A stretch of 64,000 nt of DNA. Origin: Chondrosia reniformis (taxonomy: Eukaryota > Porifera > Demospongiae > Chondrillida > Chondrillidae). Location: contig OX359193.1 of NCBI GenBank assembly GCA_947172415.1, forward strand, positions 3,094,501-3,158,500, in the 5' to 3' direction. The translations under genes were made by a program, and so were the position numbers. The notes under the pieces are model-generated. The model had not been told where the DNA came from, searched no databases, and worked only from the letters and a program-made list of their open reading frames with translations. Each line of letters begins with the position of its first letter. The first letter of the stretch is position 1. This document shows, piece by piece, positions 7,469 to 17,400 of this stretch.

Positions 7469-10357
7469 ATACAAGGTAGTATACCAATAGAACAACAGAT
7501 ACATAAGTTGCAGAGAGTAACAACCACACCACTAAGTATATTTGAGAATCAAAATGATTTAGAAGTATTGGCTTTTCCGACCCTTCACCCCAATGGTGAA
7601 AATGGTTTTGGCACCATCAGAGAAGTCAAGGTTACACCTCTAGAATATTTCCAAACAAGAATGCTTAGTCCTGACTCAAGATGGGCATGTCATCCTGCTT
7701 ATATCTTTTGGGCCTGTAACATTGTAGAAGCCCTGAAGTTGCAGAGCAGCATTTCTATTGCTATGAGAATGCGATCATTCAGAATAGGCCACTGTGAGAA
7801 GTCTAACAAGGAAACCAATAAGAAGGAGCTACTCACAGCTGGTTTGCTGCGAGGACGCCTGGAAAATAACCCTCACTTGCGTGAAAATTGTTATAGCTTC
7901 ATGAGAGATATTCGTGGCACACAGGCTTATTGGAACTCAGTAAAGATCCAGCTATTTGCCATGTTTCGCACCCTAGGTCCTCCCACATTCTTTGTCACAC
8001 TGAGTGCTGACGATAATAATTGGGTGGACTTGATGATAGTGCTAAGCAGGAGTATGGGTCAGAATCTGTCAGAGGAACAGGCAGCTAATTTATCAGCCAG
8101 TGAGAGGAGAGAACTGATGAGGACAAATCCAGTGGTTACAGCTAGGCATTTTGCACATCGCTTTCAGTGCTTCCTCAGGGAAGTGATTAAAGGATCTGGG
8201 CAACCTATTGGTGAGGTATTTGACTACTTTTGGAGAATTGAATTCCAGTTGAGGGGATCTCCACATGTCCATTCCATGTGGTGGATAAGGGATGCTCCAA
8301 ACTTAGATACTACAGCTGGAAGGCAGATTGCTCCACAGTACATTGATAGGTACATTTCTGTGAATATTCCAACACAAGGTTGCAAAGATGAAGAACTTCG
8401 TTCATTGGTGTTGAGAGTGCAGCAGCACCATCATACATCAACTTGCAGTAAAGCAACAAGAAGGGGGAAAAATGTGGCAGACTTCCGATTTGATTTTCCT
8501 CAACCTCTGTCAGAAGATACACGGCTAAAAAGCCATGATGATCCTGGAAACAAGTCCAGGTTCTATGTCTTGAAGAGATCAGCAGGGGAAGAAAACTGCA
8601 ATCCGTACAATACACACCTTCTGAAGGCATGGAAAGCTAATATGGATATACAATTGATTGGATCAGTATATGGCACAGCTGCATATGTGTGTTCTTACAT
8701 GTGTAAGTCAGAAAATGAAGAGGTCAGGAAAGCTATCCGAGATGCATTGGAAAGCTTGCCTCCTCAGGCTTCAACAAAAAAGCGTCTGTCAAAGATTGGC
8801 AACACAATGCTGACCCATCGTGAGTTGAGTGCCCAGGAGGCAGCATATCGATTGTGTCACTTGCCTTTGAAAGAAAATTCAAGAAAAGTTGTATTCCTTA
8901 ACACTGCCAGACCAGAAAAGAGAACGCGGTTACTCAAGAGTAGGTCTGAATTGCTTGAATTGGAGGATGATTCCTCTGATATTTTTGCCCCTGGTATCTT
9001 TGATAGATATGCCTCTATACCTGACACACCAGAATTTGCAAGCATGGCCTTGGCTCACTTTGCAGTGTGGTATGATGTAGATTCACAAGGTGTTGGGAAA
9101 GCTGGAAATGGACCAGCACAGCCTCGTAACCAGTTGCAGAATGACATGGGATGGGTTCATCTGAGAAGGAAGCAAGCCTGTCTTCGAATCCCAATACAGA
9201 CAGTAGAATGTCATGGTGATGACTATTACTACAGTTTGCTGCTACTATACATCCCTTGGAGGAAGGAACCTGAGGATCTATTGAAAGGTCACTCTTCTGC
9301 AATGGAGGCTTTCATTGTACGAGAAGGAGAAATGGTTGTTTTGAATGCTCCCAATCATGCCTTTGCAGATGAAGTGCAGAAGGCTGTTGTGCAATTACAA
9401 GCCTTGGAAGACGATGCCTACCAAGATGTCGTTGCCCCAATGGCACAGCAGGCTCAAAGGGAGGATGCTGCACAACCCTTTATTGAGGCTGAAGGAGGGT
9501 TGATGAACCCAGAGCATTTCATGGACCCAGCATGCCTTGATGATGACAATCTGAGTGCAATAGATGAAGAACATATGCTCCTAAATGACAATGATGACGA
9601 CATTGGAGCTATGAGTAGACACTCCCTTACGGATAGGGAATTTAGGCAACTCATTGCAAGTTTGAATACAAAGCAGCGTATTCCATTTGACATTGTTGTG
9701 CACTACACTCGTGAGTTGCACAAACACAGAATGAAAATACGCCACAAACCTCCAGAACCATTTCATCTGTTTGTGACAGGTGGAGCAGGCACTGGAAAAT
9801 CACATGTAATTAGGGCTATTAAAGAGCATATGGAACATTCTATGTCAGGGAGTCAAGAGATGCATGCCTGTATGTTGATGGCACCCACCGGGGTTGCAGC
9901 CTTCAACATTGGAGGCCTCACAATCCATAGAGCATTGCGGCTTCAGGTGGAGCATGGCAGAACTGCTCATCAATTGCAGCTGAATGCCCTAGCCCTGCAT
10001 GACTTGAGGAATCTGTGGCAAGGAGTGCACACCATCATCATTGATGAAATCAGTATGGTGTCTTACCAGATACTGAAGTCAGTTCACAGTCGACTGTGTG
10101 AAATTTATGGCAATGTTGAGATTTTTGGTGGCTTGAATGTCATTGCAGTGGGTGACTTGTACCAGCTATCTCCAGTGAACGGTAGTTTTATATTCAGTCA
10201 GAAACCTGGACGCTCATCGGGGCGACTGGCTTCACACCTTTGGAGGGATTTCTTCAAGGTGATTGAACTGGAAGTGAACATGCGTCAGCAGAATGATGCT
10301 TCATTCTCAGAGATACTTAATCGGATCAGGAAGGCGTGCACACCAATGAAGATGTGA
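7469..10357 (+). CDS. Helitron Rep (HUH, two Tyr) and N-terminal PIF1-type helicase
   Basis: This is in the same frame as the upstream block, directly after the TAG at 7466-7468; no ATG starts it. Early residues (EVLAFPTLHPNGENGFG, then YFQTRML) match the Helitron_like_N region. The Rep HUH motif reads HVHSMWW with its two His codons at 8264-8266 and 8270-8272. The two candidate catalytic tyrosines lie in YVCSYMCK at 8684-8686 and 8696-8698. An acidic linker precedes the helicase. Walker A GGAGTGKS is at 9779-9802, Walker B IIIDEIS has its DE at 10043-10048, and motif III is AVGDLYQLSPV. It ends in LEVNMRQQ and then runs out of frame. The Rep active site therefore looks intact while the helicase is cut. 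In the intact relative this protein nicks and unwinds DNA during rolling-circle transposition. Confidence 0.9.
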   Translation: MQGSIPIEQQIHKLQRVTTTPLSIFENQNDLEVLAFPTLHPNGENGFGTIREVKVTPLEYFQTRMLSPDSRWACHPAYIFWACNIVEALKLQSSISIAMRMRSFRIGHCEKSNKETNKKELLTAGLLRGRLENNPHLRENCYSFMRDIRGTQAYWNSVKIQLFAMFRTLGPPTFFVTLSADDNNWVDLMIVLSRSMGQNLSEEQAANLSASERRELMRTNPVVTARHFAHRFQCFLREVIKGSGQPIGEVFDYFWRIEFQLRGSPHVHSMWWIRDAPNLDTTAGRQIAPQYIDRYISVNIPTQGCKDEELRSLVLRVQQHHHTSTCSKATRRGKNVADFRFDFPQPLSEDTRLKSHDDPGNKSRFYVLKRSAGEENCNPYNTHLLKAWKANMDIQLIGSVYGTAAYVCSYMCKSENEEVRKAIRDALESLPPQASTKKRLSKIGNTMLTHRELSAQEAAYRLCHLPLKENSRKVVFLNTARPEKRTRLLKSRSELLELEDDSSDIFAPGIFDRYASIPDTPEFASMALAHFAVWYDVDSQGVGKAGNGPAQPRNQLQNDMGWVHLRRKQACLRIPIQTVECHGDDYYYSLLLLYIPWRKEPEDLLKGHSSAMEAFIVREGEMVVLNAPNHAFADEVQKAVVQLQALEDDAYQDVVAPMAQQAQREDAAQPFIEAEGGLMNPEHFMDPACLDDDNLSAIDEEHMLLNDNDDDIGAMSRHSLTDREFRQLIASLNTKQRIPFDIVVHYTRELHKHRMKIRHKPPEPFHLFVTGGAGTGKSHVIRAIKEHMEHSMSGSQEMHACMLMAPTGVAAFNIGGLTIHRALRLQVEHGRTAHQLQLNALALHDLRNLWQGVHTIIIDEISMVSYQILKSVHSRLCEIYGNVEIFGGLNVIAVGDLYQLSPVNGSFIFSQKPGRSSGRLASHLWRDFFKVIELEVNMRQQNDASFSEILNRIRKACTPMKM

Positions 10358-11430
10358 AAGTTCTGCAAACACGTTTGGTTTCGGGTGGGACTGTGGATTT
10401 GCTGGCTTCCCCATTTGATACAGCTCTGACATTGTATCCTCGTACAGTAGATGTTGATAGGCACAATGAAATGCAGATAAAAAATCTAGCAAAGAGCAGT
10501 CAAATCTATAGTATTGATGCCGAGCATGCAATATTAGAGAGTCGAGGGCAAATTTATGCCAATATTAAATACAATGAGGTTCCTAAATGTCTCATTCCAC
10601 AAGATGATAAAGACTGTGCTGCACTGCCCCGTATACTGAAGCTAGCAGTTGGTGCTAGAGTAATGTTGCGACGAAACATTAACTGTGGTGATGGCTTGGT
10701 GAATGGTGCCAGAGGAACAATTGTAGGCTTCAAGTGGTCAGGAAATGCAAGGCATCAGAGTATGCCTGGTGAATTACCCACAGAGGTATATGTGAGATTC
10801 TTAGATCCCAATGTGGGGAAATTGTCAAAGGTACCAGTTGTCTCGGAGCAACAGGATGTTGTACCAATTCAGCCTATTTCTGCACGTTTCTATGGAATGG
10901 AAGGTACACTCCTGCAGAGAACACAGATTCCCTTGATTCTGTGCTGGGCAGCAACTGTTCACAAGGTGCAAGGATTGTCTCTTGATGCAGCAGTCATGAA
11001 TTTATGGAAGGATGTATTTGAACCTGGAATGGCCTATGTAGCTCTTAGTCGTGTGAGCACACTGAATGGAGTGGCCCTCCTGAACTTTCAGCCAAAGAAG
11101 ATGACAGCAAACAAGAGAGTCCATGAGGAAATGGCAAGGCTACAACAAGAATCTTCTCATAGTGGTGAGGAATCAGAAAAAGAGGAGTTAATATCAGGTC
11201 ATTTTGTCCAGAATTGTAGTCAAAATGAGGAGAAATCAAGTGCTGCAGTAAAGGGTAGTAGTGCTTTGGTACACAATGACAAGTGTATGTCACAATCTTA
11301 CGTTAAGAGTGCGGATAAAGGGACACGGCATATGGCAAGGAGTATACATCGAAACCATTGGTGGTTGGCAGTCAGTTTGTGCATTCAGACATCCCAATTA
11401 CTTATGGGGACACACTGGTGTTGTCACTGA
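10336..11430 (+). CDS. Helitron PIF1-type helicase C-terminal half (frameshifted continuation)
   Basis: This block is in the next frame after a single-base frame change near 10331-10336. It opens with the segment that follows the helicase core in PIF1 proteins (EDVKVLQTRL), then KLAVGARVMLRRN and NGARGTIVGF, then motif V (AATVHKVQGLSLD) and motif VI (AYVALSRVSTLNGV). All C-terminal SF1B motifs expected for PIF1 are present, so only the join is broken. From about 11110 the protein becomes a charged low-complexity linker; another frame change between about 11318 and 11360 leads into the OTU-like region. The frame itself contains no convincing ATG start. Confidence 0.85.
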   Translation: MHTNEDVKVLQTRLVSGGTVDLLASPFDTALTLYPRTVDVDRHNEMQIKNLAKSSQIYSIDAEHAILESRGQIYANIKYNEVPKCLIPQDDKDCAALPRILKLAVGARVMLRRNINCGDGLVNGARGTIVGFKWSGNARHQSMPGELPTEVYVRFLDPNVGKLSKVPVVSEQQDVVPIQPISARFYGMEGTLLQRTQIPLILCWAATVHKVQGLSLDAAVMNLWKDVFEPGMAYVALSRVSTLNGVALLNFQPKKMTANKRVHEEMARLQQESSHSGEESEKEELISGHFVQNCSQNEEKSSAAVKGSSALVHNDKCMSQSYVKSADKGTRHMARSIHRNHWWLAVSLCIQTSQLLMGTHWCCH

Positions 11431-12241
11431 AAACAACACTTGAAGGTATAGTGACTAGTAACACTTTGAATAGTGAGTCAATAGTAAGGTGGTCAAAGTG
11501 TCATCACTGTGAATTACAGACTATTCTTAAAGTTGTCAATCGTCCTTCCCGGGCAACTTTCAGTAATATGCATCATCAAGTGGATGTTGCAGTAAAAGAC
11601 AAAGTCTTTCCAGCTTTTACGTCACAGTACATGCCAGTTTGCACTAAAGGAGGTGGAAATTGTATGTATCATATGCTATCGTTGGCCCTCTGTGGAACAG
11701 AGCAGTACATGTGCCACTTGAGATTGGTGACCGCTTATAGCCTCATTGTGCATCAACAACATTTGCTAAAAGTCATTCAGCCAACTGCTAGGATACTTCT
11801 ACCGTTGCAGAAACGAGATGCTGCTTCAGTTGCTAAAGAGCAGCAGAAGTACAGTGGCTGGAACTACTTTGCAGTTCGATCACTGACAAGTGATGGGGAA
11901 ACCAATTTCATCTGCATGCACTGGCAATGATTTTGGAGAGGTCTATTTGGTTGTATGGTGTGATGTATGGCAGATGCCTTCGAGATGAAGGAAAGCAGCT
12001 CCAACCAATTAAGCAGGATGTAACACCTACTGAATTGCAAGATCTGTTTGAAATGAGAGACAAGAGGTTGAATAACAGCATTTGCTATCGCTCTGATGCA
12101 GTCCCAGAAGAGCATGTTCCACTTTTAGGATTTCTGGATTCCTCTCATTTCACTGCCATTCTTCCAACGGTGTCTGCAAAATGTTCCTTAGGGTTTGCTC
12201 CATTTACCACCTTCATCTCACAGTGGGCTCCTGAAGAGTGA
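11318..12241 (+). pseudogene. OTU-like cysteine protease region of the Helitron, frameshifted
   Basis: Two overlapping frames carry one domain. The first frame (to 11930) holds GGGNCMYHMLSLALCGTE with the candidate catalytic Cys at 11661-11663, where OTU and vertnin-like proteins usually have DGNC; the Asp is Gly here. After a frame change near 11891-11896 the second frame reads WGNQFHLHALAMILERSI, matching the family's conserved WG...ALA...I stretch, and ends with GFLDSSHFTAILP, whose His (12146-12148) is the candidate catalytic His. It ends at 12241. OTU domains occur in Helentron-type elements and may process the polyprotein or remove ubiquitin; neither is shown here. Confidence 0.7.
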
Positions 12242-13286
12242 TATACACAAATGTGCCAACTACCATCATCGGTTGCAGTGTTTGTGTATCATGGTAAGTG
12301 AATGGTAGAATACGGTGACTGCAAAGGCTGACGTGGTGATGTCAAGTTATATAGAATTTAGTATTTGAGGCTATTTTGAACTCACTGCAGTATATTTGTA
12401 GTTTACGTATAATGTATTTTCTAAGTGTTTGTAAATTTTCTACAGCAGCAATGTATTTTGACAATACGTCACACTCTACAGCAATACAAGGTGTTAGTTT
12501 GAGTTCATATGTACTTTGTAATTTTGAATGTTTTCTCTGACGTGTGGTTGGCTGTGTCACAGTTATTGTCCTCTTTTGTCCTTTATACTAAGAAGCAAGG
12601 ATGCATGGAGCAGGCAATTTAAAAGCTTTCTGGTAAGTCAACAGTTTCAATTTCTTTAATTTTATACCTCATTTGGCTTTCACTTACAAAATTCATTGCA
12701 AATTTCTAATTGTTCTCACATCATTGCAGGTCACTCCTTACCTTCACAACTAGAAGGAAAAAATATTATAGAAGAAGATACATGTTTTGAATCACTATGA
12801 ATGCATAACTTAGACCTGCATCGGGTAGACATGAGGAGTGAGAAAGCATTTCATTAGCAAGTCTAACAAGTAAATGTACATATAATATGATTGCTAATTA
12901 ACTCATGCACACTATTGCCAAGTGCTGTTAATATGTAAGTGTACTCTTTTCCTTCAGGTATCCACATATTCCTTCCAACAAATCAATGAATTTCTGAGAA
13001 GCACTGGATGAACATGTTTGGAACCAAAGAAAGAAACCATACCCATACCATATCTGTCATATCTCATTTATTGCACTATTAATTTACAAGTCATTTTAGT
13101 GCATACTTCAGTGTTCCTGCAAAATACATGCTTGATAGTACCAAAACCTAATACTCTTCAGTCACACTCTTTTTTCTGTTTCTAATGTACTTATTAATTG
13201 ATAATTGTTCATAGAAGTGTTTAATAGAGTATACCAGTAGGATGAACATGATTGGTAATAATAAGGCCACAGCGACCGAAGGGAGC
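12242..13286. other. 3' flank of the Helitron, no gene seen
   Basis: AT-rich sequence without an open frame worth calling. It probably includes the Helitron 3' end, but I could not identify a terminal hairpin followed by CTRR with confidence. It ends where the first palindrome of the satellite region starts. Confidence 0.4.
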
Positions 13287-13348
13287 CAAGTAGTTCGAGT
13301 TCATTCGGGGGGCGGCAGCCCCACGAGTTTTTTAACTCGAACTACTTG
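13287..13348. repeat. 62-bp palindrome, reverse orientation (left edge of satellite)
   Basis: Outer arms are CAAGTAGTTCGAGTT and its reverse complement; the centre holds a GC-rich inner stem of about 4-5 bp. Judged by the asymmetric centre this copy is inverted relative to the five forward copies. It forms the exact left border of the satellite. Confidence 0.9.
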
Positions 13349-13796
13349 TTTTTACTCCTTGTAGGTATTAGTTGTTTGTCCTTGTGTATGTAGTAGTTGT
13401 ATGTTGTAATTGTATGAATTACTTTTATGTACTAGTTGTATGTACTAGTTGTATGTAATAGTTGTATGTTCTAATTGTATGAACTAATTTTATGTACTAG
13501 TTGTATGTACTGGTTATATACTAGTTGTATATATTAGTTGTAAAAACTAGTGGTATGTACTAGTTGTGTGTATTAACTGTATGTATTAGTTATGTACTAG
13601 TTCCATGTGCTAGTTCTAATATGTACTAGTACTAGTAATATTTACTAGTTGTATGTACTAGTACTAGTACTAGATATATTCAGTAGTTGTAATAGTTGGA
13701 GGTCTAGTTTGATGTACTTGTTATATATACTATTTATATGTACCAGTTATATGTGAATGTTCTCGTCATAGGTACTAATTGAAAGTACAAATTGGA
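13349..13796. repeat. 13-bp satellite array, first short block
   Basis: Degenerate tandem units near TAGTTGTATGTAC, with frequent TACTAGT. The block is bounded on the left by the inverted palindrome and on the right by the boundary module. Confidence 0.9.
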
Positions 13797-14430
13797 TGAA
13801 ATAGCGTTCCAAAGACCGTTCCTAGGATTAAATGACCGCCGAACTCGATAAAAGTGTCCCCGAAGCTCTATGACTTATCTCTAAGTTAAAATGGCTGCCA
13901 ATTTCAAACATATAGGCTATGAATCTGTACCGAAGACTGTTCCTAGGATAACAAGTAGTTCGAGTTTAAAAACTCGTGGGGCTGCCGTCCCCCGAATTTA
14001 CTCGAACTACTTGGCCACATCGTTGTCCTTTGACATATTACTCTTAATCCTAACGATTGAGGCTGCTTAAGTGTCCTAAAAATTATAAATAGCGACAGAA
14101 AAGCTTCGTTAACTAAAGCTTCCTGAACGCCACCATTTGCAAAAATGATGTATTGACGTATAAATTAAGTGTTACAATAGTTACGTATGAACTCATATTA
14201 TACATCTATCGACGTATAAATTAAGTGTTACAATAGTTGCGTATGAACTCATATTATACATCTATCGACGTATAAAATGTGTTATAATAGTTGCGTATGA
14301 ACTCGTATTATATATATATTTATATATATATATATATTAATATATATCCGTAACATGAAGCTATACAAAAATCGCCTTATGAAAACAATAGAGGGGGCTG
14401 CTGAACTCTTAAAGGGTCCCCCTGTTTTTA
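13797..14430. repeat. Macrosatellite boundary module, copy 1
   Basis: In order: one 121-bp unit plus part of a second (anchors CCAAAGACC at 13809 and CCGAAGACT at 13930), a palindrome (13952-14013), a conserved tail including TTAATCCTAACGATTGAGG, three 56-bp units (GAC anchors at 14155, 14211 and 14267), an AT microsatellite, and an end segment around GAGGGGGCTGCTGAACTC. It then runs straight into 13-bp satellite. This is the copy with three 56-bp units where the others have two. Confidence 0.9.
13952..14013. repeat. 62-bp palindrome, forward orientation
   Basis: Same outer arms as at 13287-13348 but with the centre in the opposite orientation, in which the inner part reads TGGGGCTGCCG. It could extrude as a cruciform. 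It sits between the 121-bp units and the conserved tail. Confidence 0.9.
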
Positions 14431-17400
14431 TTATTTATATGTACCAGTTAAATGTACTAGTTGTATGTATATACTAGTTGTATGTTGTACTAGTTGAATG
14501 TATTAGTTGTAGGTTCTTGTACTAGTTATACTTGGTACTAGGAAGGTACTTGTTGTATGTACTAGTTGTATGTACTAGTTTTATGAACTAGGGGTATGTA
14601 CAAGTTGCAGTACTATTTATAATAATTGAATATATGTGTATGTACTAGTTATATGTAGTAAGTGAATATACAAGTTATATGTCCTAGTTGCTTTCACTTG
14701 TATGTAGTAGCTATGTACTACTTGTATATACAAGTTGTACCTTCTAGTATTATGTACTCGTTCTATGAGCTACTTGTATATACTAGTTTCTAGTTGTATG
14801 TACTAGTTGTATGTACTAGGTGCATGTACTATGTGTATGTACTATTTATAACCACCAGTTATATGTGTATGTACTAGTTATATGCTTGTGTACTAGTTAT
14901 CTCTACTAGTTGTATGCACTAGCTGTATGCCCTAGTTGTATGAACTATTTATAATTTCTAGGTATATGTGTATGTACTAGTCATATGTAGCAGGTGAATG
15001 TACTAGTTTTATGTCCTAGTTGTTTGTACTAGTAGTTTGTACTAGTTGTATGTGCTAGTGGTGTGTAGTCTTTTGATGTACTAGTTGCATGTACTAGTTT
15101 TACATACTAGTACTAGTTATATTTACTACTTGTAGGTACTAGTTATGTACGAGTTGGACGCACTAGTTTTACGTATGAACTAGTTGTATGTAGTAGCTAT
15201 ATACAAGTTGTGTATACAAGTTGTACATTCTAGTATTATGTTCTCGTTCTATGAACTAGTTGTATGTACTAGTTTATAGTTGTATGTACTCTTTGTATAT
15301 ATGTACTATGTGTATGTACTATTTATAAGTACCAGTTATATGTGTATGGACTAGTTATATGTATTGGTTGTATGCACTAGCTGTAAGTACTAGTTGTATG
15401 TACTATATATAATTACAAGGTATACGTGTATTTACTGGGTATATGTAGTAGGTATATGTAATAATTATTTGACCTAATTGTTTGGTCTAGTTGTATGTAC
15501 TAGTTGAATGTACTAGTTGCAAGTACTAATTGCATGTTCTAGTTGTGTGTATTATTTGGCTTGTACTAGTTGTATGTACTAGTAGCATGTACTAGTTGTA
15601 TGCACGAGTTTTATGTACTTGTCCTTGTTATATTTACTAGTTGTAGATACTAGGTGTATGTAGAAGTTGTATGTAGTAGTTGTTTGTTCGAATTGTTTGT
15701 ACTAGTAGAATGTACTAATTGTATGTAATAGTTATGTACCAGTTGTACGTACTAGTTGTATGAATATACTAGTCATAAATATTAGCTAGGACCTAGGTAG
15801 GCACTAGTTGTTTGTACGAGATACTTGTTGTATGTACTAGTTGTATGTACTAGTTGTGGGCAATTGTTTTATGTACTAGTTGTATGTAATATTTACATGT
15901 ACTAGTTGTATGTCCTAGTTGTATATACGGCCTATATGTATTCGTTATATTTGTATGAACTAGATATATGTAATAGTTAAATGTATTATTTATATGTACT
16001 ATTTATATGTGTATTTACCAGTTATATGTACTACTTGTATGTAGTAGATGTATGTACTGGTTGCATGTACTAATTGCATGTACTAGTTGTATGTACTATA
16101 ACTATATAGTTATATTTACTGGTTGTAGGTGCTAGTTGTATGTGGTAGTTGTATGTACTATTGTATGTACTAGTTGTATATACTAGTTGTATGCACTAGT
16201 TGTTTGTACTAGCTGTGTACTAGTTTTATGTACTAGTTGTATTTATTAGTTCTATGTACCTAGTTGTATGTACTAGTTGTATGCACTAGATGTATGTATA
16301 TACTGGTTGTATGTGCTAATTACACGTACTAGTTGTATGTACTATTACTATATAGTTATATTTACTGGTTGTAGGTGCTAGTTGTGTGTACTAGTTGTAT
16401 GTGGTAGTTGTATGTACTATTGTATGTACTAGTTGTATGCACAAGTTGTATGCACTAGTTGTTTGTACTAGCTGTGTACTAGTTTTATGTACTAGTTGTA
16501 TTTATTAGTTCTATGTACTAGTTGTATGTACTAGTTGTATGTACTAGATGTATGTACTATAACTATATAGTTATATTTACTGGTTGTAGGTGCTAGTTGT
16601 ATGTGGTAGTTGTATGTACTATTGTATGTACTAGTTGTATGTCCTAGTTGTATGCACTAGTTGTTTGTACTAGCTGTGTACTAGTTTTATGTACTAGTTG
16701 TATTTATTAGTTCTATGTACCTAGTTGTATGTACTAGTTGTATGCACTAGATGTATGTATATACTGGTTGTATGTGCTAATTACACGTACTAGTTGTATG
16801 TACTATTACTATATAGTTATATTTACTGGTTGTAGGTGCTAGTTGTGTGTACTAGTTGTATGTGGTAGTTGTATGTACTATTGTATGTACTAGTTGTATG
16901 CACAAGTTGTATGCACTAGTTGTTTGTACTAGCTGTGTACTAGTTTTATGTACTAGTTGTATTTATTAGTTCTATGTACTAGTTGTATGTACTAGTTGTA
17001 TGTACTAGATGTATGTACTATAACTATATAGTTATATTTACTGGTTGTAGGTGCTAGTTGTATGTGGTAGTTGTATGTACTATTGTATGTACTAGTTGTA
17101 TGTCCTAGTTGTATGCACTAGTTGTTTGTACTAGCTGTGTACTAGTTTTATGTACTAGTTGTATTTATTAGTTCTATGTACCTAGTTGTATGTACTAGTT
17201 GTATGCACTAGATGTATGTATATACTGGTTGTATGTGCTAATTACACGTACTAGTTGTATGTACTATTACTATATAGTTATATTTACTGGTTGTAGGTGC
17301 TAGTTGTGTGTAGTAGTTGTATGTGGTAGTTGTATGTACTATTGTATGTACTAGTTGTATGCACTAGTTGTATGCACTAGTTGTTTGTACTAGCTGTGTA

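Larger units (their letters stand above)
5267..12241 (+). mobile_element. Helitron-type rolling-circle transposon, coding region (degraded)
   Basis: Coding blocks in order give a 2A-like motif, STPR-like 23-residue repeats, a Cys-rich plus DUF6570-like region, the Helitron N-terminal/Rep HUH nuclease, a PIF1-type superfamily 1 helicase and an OTU-like protease. Rep fused to PIF1 helicase is diagnostic of Helitrons, and OTU domains are known from the Helentron/Helitron2 branch. It is interrupted by an in-frame TAG at 7466-7468 and by frame changes near 10331-10336, within about 11318-11360, and near 11891-11896. I did not locate the element termini (5' TC and 3' hairpin with CTRR, or Helentron-type ends), so the coordinates give only the coding span. 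Confidence 0.9.

Noticed and set aside
12242-12800. Helitron 3' terminus with hairpin and CTRR
   Set aside because: Several CTRR words occur, but none had a convincing GC-rich hairpin at the right distance; left undefined.
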